Below are positions 30,006 to 38,084 of a stretch of DNA of 64,000 nt, in pieces. Source of the DNA: Mesorhizobium sangaii. Lineage in GTDB: Bacteria; Pseudomonadota; Alphaproteobacteria; Rhizobiales; Rhizobiaceae. Numbering within the stretch: the first letter of the stretch is position 1; each line of letters opens with the position of its first letter. Below the pieces are notes generated by a model. It was given only the letters and a program-made list of their open reading frames with translations. It had not been told where the DNA came from and made no database searches. A program made the translations under genes and the position numbers. Location: assembly GCF_014207355.1 (NCBI RefSeq), contig NZ_JACHEF010000005.1, forward strand, positions 124,001 to 188,000, written 5' to 3'.

Positions 30006-30882
30006 TCCCGAGATCAAATCCTATGAGCCGCATCACGAGAGCCAGTCGGCGGCGGTCACGGAAAGCCGCCCGGCGCGGCTGGCGCTGATGGCAGTTGCCT
30101 TCACCTTCCTCGGCATCTTCCTGCTGTTGCCGCTGATCATCGTCTTCAACGAGGCGCTGGCGAAAGGCGTCGGCGCCTATACGCAATCGCTGAGCGATCC
30201 CGACGCGCGCTCGGCGATCCGGCTGACGCTGCTTGTCGCCGCGATCTCGGTGCCGCTCAACATCGTCTTCGGCATCTCCGCCGCCTGGGCGATCGCCAAG
30301 TTCGAGTTCAAGGGCAAGGCCTTCCTGACCACGCTGATCGACCTGCCCTTCTCGGTCTCGCCGGTCATATCGGGCCTGGTCTATGTGCTTTTGTTCGGCG
30401 CCCAGGGGCTGCTCGGCGGCTGGCTGAAGGCGCATGGCATCGTCATCCTGTTTGCCGTGCCGGGCATCGTGCTGGCCACCGTCTTCGTCACCTTTCCCTT
30501 CGTCGCCCGCGAACTGATCCCGCTGATGCAGGAACAGGGCAATGGCGACGAGGAGGCAGCCCTGTCGCTCGGCGCCAATGGCTGGCAGACCTTCTGGTAC
30601 GTGACCTTGCCCAACGTCAAATGGGGGCTGCTCTACGGCGTGCTTCTGTGCAACGCGCGTGCCATGGGCGAGTTCGGCGCGGTGTCGGTGGTGTCGGGGC
30701 ACATACGCGGCCTGACCAACACCATGCCGCTGCATGTCGAAATCCTCTATAACGAGTACAACGCCGTCGGCGCCTTTGCCGTCGCTTCATTGCTTGCGGG
30801 CCTGGCGCTCGTCACGCTGGTCTTGAAAACACTTCTCGAGATGCGCTACGGCGCCGAGATCGCCGCGACGCGCGGACACTGA
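29998..30882 (+). CDS. cysW: Sulfate ABC transporter permease CysW
   Basis: Second permease subunit, 294 residues. Characteristic stretches are [19 protein letters not shown], the EAA loop [20 protein letters not shown], and [18 protein letters not shown], which is diagnostic for CysW. The N-terminal 30 residues are hydrophilic before the first helix ([20 protein letters not shown]). It overlaps cysT by 8 bp and precedes cysA by 13 bp. The three genes make a complete membrane/ATPase complex served by two flanking binding proteins. Confidence 0.95.
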   Translation: MADPEIKSYEPHHESQSAAVTESRPARLALMAVAFTFLGIFLLLPLIIVFNEALAKGVGAYTQSLSDPDARSAIRLTLLVAAISVPLNIVFGISAAWAIAKFEFKGKAFLTTLIDLPFSVSPVISGLVYVLLFGAQGLLGGWLKAHGIVILFAVPGIVLATVFVTFPFVARELIPLMQEQGNGDEEAALSLGANGWQTFWYVTLPNVKWGLLYGVLLCNARAMGEFGAVSVVSGHIRGLTNTMPLHVEILYNEYNAVGAFAVASLLAGLALVTLVLKTLLEMRYGAEIAATRGH

Positions 30883-30895
30883 TAGAGGGGTTTGC

Positions 30896-31936
30896 ATGGA
30901 AGTTCGCGTTGCCAACGTGCGCAAGGAGTTTGACCGGTTTCCGGCGCTTCACGACGTGTCGCTCGACATCAAGTCGGGCGAGCTGATCGCGCTTCTGGGG
31001 CCGTCCGGTTCCGGCAAGACGACGCTGCTCAGGCTGATTGCCGGGCTGGAGCGGCCGACACGGGGAAAGATCTTCTTCGGCGACGAGGACGCCTCGCAAA
31101 GGTCGATCCAGGAACGCAATGTCGGCTTCGTGTTCCAGCACTATGCGCTGTTCCGGCACATGACGGTGGCCGACAATATCGGCTTCGGCCTCAAGGTCCG
31201 GCACGGTCCGTCGCGTCCGCCGGCGCAGGAGATCCGCCGCCGCGCTTCGGAACTGCTCGACCTTGTCCAGCTTTCGGGGCTGGAAAAGCGCTATCCGGCA
31301 CAGCTCTCCGGTGGCCAGCGCCAGCGCGTGGCGCTGGCGCGCGCCATGGCGATCGAGCCCAAGGTGCTGCTGCTCGACGAGCCATTCGGCGCGCTCGACG
31401 CACAGGTGCGCCGGGAATTGCGCCGCTGGCTGCGCGAAATCCATGACGCCACCGGCCACACCACCGTCTTCGTCACCCATGACCAGGAAGAGGCGCTGGA
31501 GCTTGCCGACCGCGTCGTGGTGATGAGCCAGGGCCGCATCGAGCAGGTCGGCACCGCCGACGACATCTACGACACGCCGAACTCGCCCTTCGTCTATGGC
31601 TTTATCGGTGAATCGAGCTCGCTTCCCGTCAAGGTCGAGAATGGCGAGATCTGGCTCGCCGACCGTCCGATCGGACTTGCCGCGCCCCACGAGCCCTCGG
31701 GCGACGCGACGCTGTTCTTCCGCCCGCACGATGTCGAATTGCTCGACGGCTGCAGCGGCTGCATCGCCGGCACGGTCGCCGCCAGCCGCCGCGTCGCCGG
31801 TACGCGGCGAGTGGAGCTTGAGATCGGCGGCGAGCGCCAGCGGGTCGAAATCGAATTGCCGGTCGATCACCCCGCGGCGCAGAAAAGCCGGGTGGCCTTC
31901 CGCCCCGGTCGCTGGAAGCTTTTCCCGGCCACTTGA
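30896..31936 (+). CDS. cysA: Sulfate/thiosulfate ABC transporter ATP-binding protein CysA
   Basis: Cytoplasmic ATPase, 346 residues. It has Walker A GPSGSGKTT (about 36-44), Q-loop FVFQHYALFRHMTVADNI, signature LSGGQRQRVALARA, Walker B VLLLDEPFGALD and switch His in VTHDQEEALE. The N-terminus MEVRVANVRKEFDRF is typical of CysA. A C-terminal TOBE-like regulatory extension runs from about 240 (ESSSLPVKVENGEIW), with FFRPHDVELL. GAGGGG precedes the ATG. It is the last gene of the tight cysTWA block. The gap after it (31937-32166) carries dyad symmetry and leads to a second sulfate-binding protein gene. Confidence 0.95.
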   Translation: MEVRVANVRKEFDRFPALHDVSLDIKSGELIALLGPSGSGKTTLLRLIAGLERPTRGKIFFGDEDASQRSIQERNVGFVFQHYALFRHMTVADNIGFGLKVRHGPSRPPAQEIRRRASELLDLVQLSGLEKRYPAQLSGGQRQRVALARAMAIEPKVLLLDEPFGALDAQVRRELRRWLREIHDATGHTTVFVTHDQEEALELADRVVVMSQGRIEQVGTADDIYDTPNSPFVYGFIGESSSLPVKVENGEIWLADRPIGLAAPHEPSGDATLFFRPHDVELLDGCSGCIAGTVAASRRVAGTRRVELEIGGERQRVEIELPVDHPAAQKSRVAFRPGRWKLFPAT

Positions 31937-32001
31937 TCCAATTCGCCTCCCCATCAGTTTGGGAAGGATTGTGCGCGTACCCAGCGTCATTGTGCCGGCT
32001 G

Positions 32002-32037
32002 GGACATTAAAAAGACTCATGCCTGGAAGGCATGTCC
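32002..32037. promoter_or_regulatory. Nested dyad between cysA and the second sulfate-binding protein gene
   Basis: Inner arms CATGCCT (32018-32024) and AGGCATG (32028-32034) with a 3-nt centre, and outer arms GGACAT (32002-32007) and ATGTCC (32032-32037). It lies 130 bp before the next gene. It could be an operator or an mRNA hairpin that separates expression of the second binding protein from cysA. Confidence 0.4.
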
Positions 32038-32166
32038 TAACAGCCGGCCGTTTTGGCGATATCTTTTCTCGCGATACGAGCGTGGAACCGTTGCGCGTAC
32101 CTCGTCGCGCATCCTGCGCCACGGCTATGGTCCGACTATAAACGCATTGCATCGGAGCCCGTTTTC

Positions 32167-33153
32167 ATGAAGCGATTTTTCCTTGGCGTCGCCGCCGTCG
32201 CCGGCCTGTTCCTCGCATCCTCCCAAGCCTGGTCGGCCGACAAACTGCTCAACGCATCCTATGACGTCGGCCGCGAACTGTTCGTCCAGGTCAACAAGGC
32301 CTTCGTCGCAGGGCATCCCGGCGTCACCGTCGACCAATCGCACGCCGGCACCTCGGCGCAGGCGCGCGCCATCGCCGAAGGGCTCGGCGCCGATGTCGTC
32401 ACGTTCAACCAGGTCACCGACATCGATTTCCTGGTCAAGAAGGGCCTCGTGTCGGCCGACTGGCAGAAGGGTTTTCCTGACAACGCCTCGCCCTTCTATT
32501 CGCTGCCGTCCTTCCTCGTGCGCGCCGGCAATCCCAAGCACATCAAGGACTGGAACGATCTCGTGCGCGACGACGTGCAGGTGATCTTCCCCAACCCGAA
32601 AACCTCGGGAAATGCGCGCTACACCTATCTAGCGGCCACCGCCTACGCCAAGGAAGCCTTCAAGGGCGACGACGCCAAGGTGAAGGAATTCATCACCAAG
32701 CTGTTCAACAACGTGCCGATCTTCGACACCGGCGGCCGCGCCGCGACCACCACCTTCGTGCAGCGCGAGATCGGTGACGTGCTGATCACCTTCGAGTCCG
32801 AGACGCGCGGCATCCGCAAGGAATATGGCGACGACAAGTTCGAGCAGGTCACGCCCTCGGTCAGCCTGCTCGCCGAATTCCCGGTGGCGATCGTCGACAA
32901 GGTGGCCGACGAGCATGGCACGCGCGATCTGGCCAAGACCTATCTCGACTTCCTCTACACGCCGGAGGGCCAGGACATCCTCGCCCAGAACGGCAACCGG
33001 GTCCGCGACGCGACCGTTGCCGCCAAGTACAAGGCCGACTTTCCCGATGTCCGCCTGCTGACCGTGGATGACGTCTTCGGCGGCTGGGACAAGGTCCAGA
33101 AGGAGCATTTCGCCGCCGGTGGCCTACTCGACCAGACCTACGGCAGCCGCTGA
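32167..33153 (+). CDS. Sulfate ABC transporter substrate-binding protein (second copy)
   Basis: Periplasmic anion receptor of 328 residues with signal peptide FFLGVAAVAGLFLASSQAWS. It has the family motifs LLNASYDVGRELFVQVN, DQSHAGTSAQARAIAEGLGA, NPKTSGNARYTYLAATAYA and GDVLITFESETRG. It resembles the first binding protein (28103-29131) in overall plan but differs along its length, so it is a paralogue rather than a recent duplicate; it may have a different preference, such as thiosulfate against sulfate. It follows cysA by 230 bp and ends just before a strong terminator. The start at 32167 puts the signal peptide at the N-terminus. Confidence 0.92.
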   Translation: MKRFFLGVAAVAGLFLASSQAWSADKLLNASYDVGRELFVQVNKAFVAGHPGVTVDQSHAGTSAQARAIAEGLGADVVTFNQVTDIDFLVKKGLVSADWQKGFPDNASPFYSLPSFLVRAGNPKHIKDWNDLVRDDVQVIFPNPKTSGNARYTYLAATAYAKEAFKGDDAKVKEFITKLFNNVPIFDTGGRAATTTFVQREIGDVLITFESETRGIRKEYGDDKFEQVTPSVSLLAEFPVAIVDKVADEHGTRDLAKTYLDFLYTPEGQDILAQNGNRVRDATVAAKYKADFPDVRLLTVDDVFGGWDKVQKEHFAAGGLLDQTYGSR

Positions 33154-33181
33154 CGGCAGCAACATCCGAGGGTGAACGCGG

Positions 33182-33206
33182 AAGCCGGCGCTTTGCCGGC
33201 TTTTTT
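33182..33206 (+). terminator. Rho-independent terminator of the sulfate operon
   Basis: Perfect 8-bp stem AAGCCGGC / GCCGGCTT with a 5-nt loop, followed by a T-run, 28 bases after the stop of the second sulfate-binding protein gene. It is the best classical terminator in the window. Confidence 0.88.
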
Positions 33207-33245
33207 CGTTTCATGTGCCGGCAATCCGGTTTCAGCGGACCCAAA

Positions 33246-33292
33246 GCATGATCTCGAACAGCGGAATCCGGTTTTCGCTAGAGGTCATGTTC
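33246..33292. repeat. Diverged copy of a rhizobial palindromic element
   Basis: It contains GCATGATCTCGAA, ATCCGGTTTTCG and AGGTCATG in the same order as the better copy at 49508-49573, where CATGATC and GATCATG form the ends. This copy is shorter and imperfect. It lies in the 357-bp gap (33154-33510) between the sulfate operon and the Rrf2 gene. Confidence 0.55.
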
Positions 33293-33399
33293 AAGCCGAG
33301 AAGCAGAGTTCCAGCCCGATTCTATCGGGTGGAACTGACTCTATCGGCTTCATCCCTGCAAAACGTTACAAAGAATCAACGCGTTTGTGCCTAACGTGC

Positions 33400-33476
33400 C
33401 ATCTGGCGGCTTGTTTTCGGGAAACGTCATCGCGCGGCGAAAACGTCATTATTTGCACACAAACAGTCGCCAGATG
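33400..33476. promoter_or_regulatory. Probable regulatory region of the Rrf2 gene
   Basis: A 9-bp inverted repeat CATCTGGCG (33400-33408) / CGCCAGATG (33468-33476) encloses two direct copies of AAACGTCAT (33422-33430 and 33441-33449), 19 bp apart. It ends 34 bp before the Rrf2 ATG. This arrangement suits binding by the gene's own product, which is inference. Confidence 0.45.
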
Positions 33477-33510
33477 CGGGTGGTTGGGGCTTCAATGGGT
33501 TGATCTGGGC

Positions 33511-33960
33511 ATGCTGACTAAAAAAGGCAAATACGGCCTCAAGGCCCTCGTGCATCTGTCCGGCCTGCCGGCTGGCCAACTGGCCTTTGTCAACGACATC
33601 GCGGTTGCCAACAACATCCCGAAGAAGTTCCTCGATGCCATCCTGGGCGAGTTGCGCAACGCCGGCTTCGTCCAGAGCCGCAAGGGCAAGGAAGGTGGCT
33701 ACCGCCTTGCCCGGCCGGCCTCCGAAATCAAGATCGGCCATGTCGTGCGCGTGCTTGACGGACCGCTGGCGCCGATCCCCTGCGCCAGCCGCACACAGTA
33801 TCAGCGCTGCGAGGACTGCGACGAGGCGACCTGCCAGGTCCGGCACATGATGTTGGAAGTGCGCCAGGCGATTGCCGAAGTGCTGGACAATCGCAGCCTC
33901 GCCGCCATGCGCGACGCCGACAATGATGATTTTCCGGTCGAACTGACGTCGCAGATTTAG
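33511..33960 (+). CDS. Rrf2-family transcriptional regulator with cysteine cluster
   Basis: DNA-binding regulator of 149 residues. The winged-helix N-terminus (MLTKKGKYGLKALVHLSG, then IPKKFLDAILGELRNAGFV and the wing RKGKEGGYRLARP) is typical of Rrf2 proteins. Four cysteines, Cys91, Cys100, Cys103 and Cys108, with His112 nearby, lie in the region where IscR, NsrR and RirA hold a [2Fe-2S] or [4Fe-4S] cluster, so cluster sensing is likely. Spacing differs from IscR (92, 98, 104). Its place directly after the sulfate import operon suggests control of sulfur uptake or Fe-S supply; this is inference. The start at 33511 fits the family; upstream in-frame codons are non-homologous. Its stop overlaps the convergent gluconokinase stop by 4 bp. 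Confidence 0.88.
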   Translation: MLTKKGKYGLKALVHLSGLPAGQLAFVNDIAVANNIPKKFLDAILGELRNAGFVQSRKGKEGGYRLARPASEIKIGHVVRVLDGPLAPIPCASRTQYQRCEDCDEATCQVRHMMLEVRQAIAEVLDNRSLAAMRDADNDDFPVELTSQI

Positions 33961-34496
33961 CGCATCTGACGAATCGCGGCAGCGACAAGTTCGTCGACCG
34001 GGCGCGTCGCATCGAGCGTCAATGCCCGCTCGTCCGCCGCCGGCGGCTCAAGGATGGCGAACTGGCTGTCGACAAGGCTCGCCGGCATGAAATGGCCCTT
34101 GCGGCTGGCGACGCGTCGCCTCGCCGCAGCAGCGTCGATCTCCAGGTAGAGGAAGACGATCTCCGGGCAGAAGCCGCTCAGCCGCTCGCGATAGCTGCGC
34201 TTCAGCGCCGAGCAGGCGGCAACCACGCCTTCGCCTTGCCCTACCGAGACCACGATGCGCTCGCCGATCGCGTCGAGCCAGCCTTCGCGCAGTTGATCGG
34301 TGAGCGGTTCGCCTCTTGCCATGCGCGCGACGTTTTCGGGCGGATGCAACCTGTCGCCCTCGATGAAGATGGCGCCCAGCGTGGCGGCCAGCGCGGTGCC
34401 GACGGCCGACTTGCCGCAGCCGGCGACGCCCATCACCACAATGGCCGGCACCGAACCGGGAGCGCCCGTTGGCGCCTGTTCTGTCTTTTCGTCCAC
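33957..34496 (-). CDS. gntK: Gluconokinase (GntK/IdnK family)
   Basis: Phosphorylates D-gluconate to 6-phosphogluconate, feeding the Entner-Doudoroff and pentose phosphate routes. It has 179 residues, close to E. coli GntK (175). P-loop GVAGCGKSAVG (about 19-29) is followed by family motifs EGDRLHPPENVARMARGEPL, CSALKRSYRERL and ASRKGHFMPASLVDSQFAIL. The GTG start at 34496 lies 2 bp after the permease stop; there is no good ATG upstream in frame, and a longer open frame reading back through the permease gene is spurious. It is the last gene of a CUT2 ABC operon, which strongly suggests the imported solute is gluconate or a related aldonate. Confidence 0.9.
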   Translation of the reverse strand: MDEKTEQAPTGAPGSVPAIVVMGVAGCGKSAVGTALAATLGAIFIEGDRLHPPENVARMARGEPLTDQLREGWLDAIGERIVVSVGQGEGVVAACSALKRSYRERLSGFCPEIVFLYLEIDAAAARRRVASRKGHFMPASLVDSQFAILEPPAADERALTLDATRPVDELVAAAIRQMR

Positions 34497-34498
34497 TG

Positions 34499-35494
34499 TC
34501 AGCGGCTTGCCGGCGCGCGGCCGTAGAGCAACAGCATGGCAACGATGACGATGCCATAGATGATCTGCCGCCCCGCCTCCGGCATCTGCATGACCGACAG
34601 GATGGATTGCAGCAGCGTGATCAGGATGACGCCTGCAACGGTGCCGAGATAGGAGCCGCGCCCGCCCAGGATCGAGGTGCCACCAAGCACCACCGCGGCG
34701 ATTGACGGCAACAGATAGGCGTCGCCCATCGATTGCGCCGCCTTGGAAGCATAGCCGGCAAGAAGCACGCCGCCGAAGGCCGAGAGCCCGCCGGAGACGG
34801 CGAAGGCGATCATCACTACGCGCCGCGTGTCGATACCAGAGAGATAGGCGGCGCGCTCGCGGTTGCCGATGCCGTAGACGGCGCGGCCGAAGCTGGTGCG
34901 GGTCAGCACGAACACCATCGCCGCGCCGATCAGCGCCCAGATGATGACCGCGTTGGGCACACCCGGAATGGCAAACCCGGTTGCCAGGTAGCGCATGGCG
35001 CCCGTCGCCGAATCCTGTGGCGAGAAGCCGCCGGTGTAGACCACCATCAGCCCCTGCGCGACGGCGTTGGTGGCCAGCGTGATGATCATCGAGGGGATGC
35101 GCAGATAGGCGACGCCGATGCCGTTGACGACGCCGATCAGCATGCCGCAGATGATGCCGAACGGGATGGCCACCGCCACGCCGACCGGACCATAGGCGGC
35201 TGCCGCACTGGCCATCATGGCGCCCATTGCGACCGACCACGGCACCGACAGGTCGATCTGGCCAAGCAGGATGACCAGCATCATGCCGGTGGCGATGACG
35301 CCGAGGAACGACGCCACCTTGAGCTGCTGCAGAAGATATTCAGGTGACAGGAAGCTTCTGGAATAGAGGCTGCCGAGGAACAGCAGCAGCACGATGCAGG
35401 CAAAGGCCGTCAGTACCGCCGGATCGGCGCGCCGGATGAATCGGGGCATGCGGCCGGCAATGCCGCCAAGCGTCGTTTCGCTCACAGGAACCAC
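34499..35494 (-). CDS. Sugar ABC transporter permease (CUT2/RbsC-like), second permease
   Basis: Inner-membrane permease of 331 residues with about 8-10 hydrophobic segments. RbsC-family stretches include GMMLVILLGQIDLSVPWSVA, GLMVVYTGGFSP, YGIGNRERAAYLSGIDTRRV and VVLGGTSILGGRGSYLGTVAG. It overlaps the preceding permease gene by 13 bp and is followed 2 bp later by gluconokinase. With two different permease genes in the operon, the channel is probably a heterodimer. The solute is unproven, but gntK and the GntR-like regulator point to a sugar acid. Confidence 0.92.
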   Translation of the reverse strand: MVPVSETTLGGIAGRMPRFIRRADPAVLTAFACIVLLLFLGSLYSRSFLSPEYLLQQLKVASFLGVIATGMMLVILLGQIDLSVPWSVAMGAMMASAAAAYGPVGVAVAIPFGIICGMLIGVVNGIGVAYLRIPSMIITLATNAVAQGLMVVYTGGFSPQDSATGAMRYLATGFAIPGVPNAVIIWALIGAAMVFVLTRTSFGRAVYGIGNRERAAYLSGIDTRRVVMIAFAVSGGLSAFGGVLLAGYASKAAQSMGDAYLLPSIAAVVLGGTSILGGRGSYLGTVAGVILITLLQSILSVMQMPEAGRQIIYGIVIVAMLLLYGRAPASR

Positions 35495-36462
35495 TCCAGC
35501 CGGTTGCGGACCCGAAACAGGGCGAAGGCGCCGAGGCTGACCGCGATCAGCAGGATAACGCCCTGGAACAGCGGTTGCCAGAGCGGATCGAAATCGAAGA
35601 CGAAGAGCAGGTCACCGATGGTGCGGAACGCCAGCGCGCCGAAGATCGCCCCGATGGCGCTGCCCTTGCCGCCGAACAGCGAGACGCCGCCAAGCACCAC
35701 GGCGGCGATCGAAAACAGCGTATAGGCGTTGCCGCTGGCATAGGCTGCCTCGCCGGTATAGGTGAAGAAGGTCAGGAACAGCCCGCCGACTGCGGCAAGC
35801 AACCCGGCCAGAGCGTAGGCCGCGAATTTTCCACGGCGGATCGGCACGCCGGACATGTAGGCCGCCGTCTCCGACGAGCCGGCTGCGTAAGCCGCACGAC
35901 CGAGCACCGAGCGGCTGAACGGCACCCAGACAAACAACACCACGGCCAGCAGCACGACCAAGCTTGCCGGCACCACGCCGAACAGTCGTCCAGTCAAAGC
36001 GTCGGCGAGGTCCTCGTTGACCGAGCCGCCGGGAAAAGGCCGCAGCAGCAGGGCAATGCCGAAGTAGACGGCGCCGGTGGCGATGGTGGCGACAATCGGC
36101 TGCAGCCGTCCATAGATGACGATGGCCCCGTTGATCGCCCCGCACAGCAGCCCGGTGCCGAGCACCGCGAGGACGCCGAAGGCTGTTTCGATGCCGGTAC
36201 CGATGACCAGCCAGGACGCCAGGCAATTGGTCAGGGTGAAGATCATGCCCACGGACAGGTCGATGCCGGCGGTGATCACGACCAGCGTCTGGGCCATGGC
36301 GACGAAGGCGAGCAGCACGCCCTTGTTGGCTGCCGTCTGCACGACATTGGCGGTGAAGCCGGCCGGATGGTTCGAGGTGTAGATGACGAACATAACGATG
36401 AAGATGCCGAGCGCCAGTAGCGTCCCACGCTGCTCGGCCAGCCAGTAGCGCCAATCCTTCAC
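35482..36462 (-). CDS. Sugar ABC transporter permease (CUT2/RbsC-like), first permease
   Basis: Inner-membrane permease of 326 residues. Family motifs are AMAQTLVVITAGIDLSVGMI, YAAGSSETAAYMSGVPIRRG and AAVVLGGVSLFGGKGSAIGA. An N-terminal helix (LLALGIFIVMFVIYTSNHPA) precedes the core. Its ATG overlaps the ATPase stop codon in an ATGA arrangement, indicating translational coupling, and its 3' end overlaps the next permease gene by 13 bp. It forms the membrane channel with the second permease. Confidence 0.92.
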   Translation of the reverse strand: MKDWRYWLAEQRGTLLALGIFIVMFVIYTSNHPAGFTANVVQTAANKGVLLAFVAMAQTLVVITAGIDLSVGMIFTLTNCLASWLVIGTGIETAFGVLAVLGTGLLCGAINGAIVIYGRLQPIVATIATGAVYFGIALLLRPFPGGSVNEDLADALTGRLFGVVPASLVVLLAVVLFVWVPFSRSVLGRAAYAAGSSETAAYMSGVPIRRGKFAAYALAGLLAAVGGLFLTFFTYTGEAAYASGNAYTLFSIAAVVLGGVSLFGGKGSAIGAIFGALAFRTIGDLLFVFDFDPLWQPLFQGVILLIAVSLGAFALFRVRNRLEWFL

Positions 36463-38006
36463 GCGTTTGCTCCCAGGCTCACGGGGCTCTCCTCGCCGTG
36501 AATGTTGAGCGCGCTGGCGATCAGCGCCCGCTCGGTGATCTCGGCGCCAACCAACTCGCGCTTGACCGCCCCGTCATAGAGCACCAGCACGCGGTCGCAG
36601 CAGCCGATCAACTCGTCATAGTCGGTCGAATAGAACAGGATCGCAGCGCCGGCATCGGCGAGCTTGCGCATCAGTTGGTAGAGCTCCTGCTTGGTGCCGA
36701 CATCGATGCCGCGCGTCGGATCGTTGAGCAGGATGATGCGCGGCTGGCGCATCAGCCATTTGGCGATGACCACCTTCTGCTGGTTGCCGCCCGACAGCGC
36801 GCCGACCGGAATGTCGAGCCCCGCGGTCTTGATCGCCAGCAGGCCGACCATGTCGTCGATCAGCCGCTGCTCGGCGGCACGGTCGATGATGCCGGCTTTG
36901 GACAGCCGGTCGAGCGCGGCGAAGGACAGGTTCTCGCGCACCGTCATCGGCAGCATCAGCCCTTCGGTCTTGCGGTCTTCGGGAATGAGCGCCATCCCGA
37001 TACCGTCTTCACGCGCGCCAGCGGGGCTGGCAATGGCAACGGGCCTGCCGTCGATGAGGACCTGGCCCGACAGACCGCGCAACACCCCGAAGAAGGCAAG
37101 CAGCAATTCGCGTTGGCCCTGACCGTCGAGGCCGCCAAGACCGACGACCTCGCCTGCCCCAACCGTCAGCGAGACATTGTCCAGCCGGTCGGTCCATGAA
37201 AGCTTGCGTGCCTCCAACACCGGAACGGCGGCAACCGAAGCGCGTGCCGGCTTCGGCGGAAAGATATGGCTGTATTCTCGCCCGATCATCAGTTCGACGA
37301 CTTCATTGTCACTCTTTGTGCCCGCCGCATAACTGGCGACATTGCGACCGTTGCGAAACACCGTGCATTGGTCGGCCAGTTCGGCGATCTCGTTCATGCG
37401 GTGCGAGATATAGAGCAGCGCCAGCCCTTCCAAGCGCAGTCGTTTCAGCACGCCGAAAATCTTGGCGACATCCGTCGCGGTCAGCGCCGAGGTCGCCTCG
37501 TCGAGGATCAGGATTCGCGGCTTGCGTGCCAGCGCCTTGGCGATCTCGACCATCTGGCGGCGCGACAGCGGCAGGTCCTTGACCAGTGCCAACGGGTGGA
37601 TGTCTGCGGCGCCCGCGCGCGCCAACGCTTCCTCCGCAATCCGGCGTTGTGCCTTGCGGTCGATCATGCCGAACCGCGTCGGCGGGTCCGAGATAACAAT
37701 GTTGTCGGCAACGCTGAGTTCGGGAACCAGCGACAATTCCTGGAAGATGCAGACGATGCCGGCCTGGTTGGCGGCAGCCGGCGAAGCGAATGTCACCTCG
37801 CGGCCATCGAGCGTCATGCGGCCTTCGTCGGGCGCAACGACACCCGCCATCACCTTGATCAGCGTCGATTTGCCGGCACCGTTTTCGCCGAGAATGGCAT
37901 GGATGCTGCCGGATGAGACCGAAAGCTCGGCCTTTTCCAGCGCCCGCACACCACCATAGCGCTTGGATATGCCTTCCATCCGGAAGAGCGGAACCGCACC
38001 GTCCAT
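36459..38006 (-). CDS. Sugar ABC transporter ATP-binding protein (CUT2/RbsA-like, two ATPase domains)
   Basis: Cytoplasmic ATPase of 515 residues with two fused nucleotide-binding domains. Domain 1 has Walker A GENGAGKST (about 40-48), Q-loop CIFQELSLVPELSV, signature LPLSRRQMVEIAKAL and Walker B ILILDEATSALT. Domain 2 (from about 260) has a degenerate Walker A (GLDGQGQRE), a good signature LSGGNQQKVVIAKWL and an altered Walker B, LLNDPTRGID in place of LLDEPTRGID. Such asymmetry is usual in RbsA proteins, though Asn-Asp here is a further change. It lies between the binding protein gene and the first permease, which it overlaps by 4 bp. Confidence 0.93.
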   Translation of the reverse strand: MDGAVPLFRMEGISKRYGGVRALEKAELSVSSGSIHAILGENGAGKSTLIKVMAGVVAPDEGRMTLDGREVTFASPAAANQAGIVCIFQELSLVPELSVADNIVISDPPTRFGMIDRKAQRRIAEEALARAGAADIHPLALVKDLPLSRRQMVEIAKALARKPRILILDEATSALTATDVAKIFGVLKRLRLEGLALLYISHRMNEIAELADQCTVFRNGRNVASYAAGTKSDNEVVELMIGREYSHIFPPKPARASVAAVPVLEARKLSWTDRLDNVSLTVGAGEVVGLGGLDGQGQRELLLAFFGVLRGLSGQVLIDGRPVAIASPAGAREDGIGMALIPEDRKTEGLMLPMTVRENLSFAALDRLSKAGIIDRAAEQRLIDDMVGLLAIKTAGLDIPVGALSGGNQQKVVIAKWLMRQPRIILLNDPTRGIDVGTKQELYQLMRKLADAGAAILFYSTDYDELIGCCDRVLVLYDGAVKRELVGAEITERALIASALNIHGEESPVSLGANA

Positions 38007-38049
38007 CGGGCCTCCCGAGGCTCTTTGACGACTAGGGATATCGAGTGGT

Positions 38050-38076
38050 CGGCGCCGTGGGGTCTCCGCGGCGCCG
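38050..38076 (-). terminator. Strong intercistronic stem-loop after the sugar-binding protein gene
   Basis: An 11-bp stem is made of CGGCGCCG arms (38050-38057 and 38069-38076) extended inward by TGG/CCG pairs, with a 5-nt loop. It lies about 9 bases after the binding-protein stop and before the ATPase gene. It has no U-run, so a partial terminator or mRNA-protecting hairpin is likelier than full termination. Confidence 0.6.
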
Positions 38077-38084
38077 GGGTGCAG

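Noticed and set aside
33957-35240. Long frame that would fuse a 5' extension to gluconokinase
   Set aside because: The extension is an out-of-frame reading of the permease gene; homology to gluconokinase begins after the GTG at 34496.
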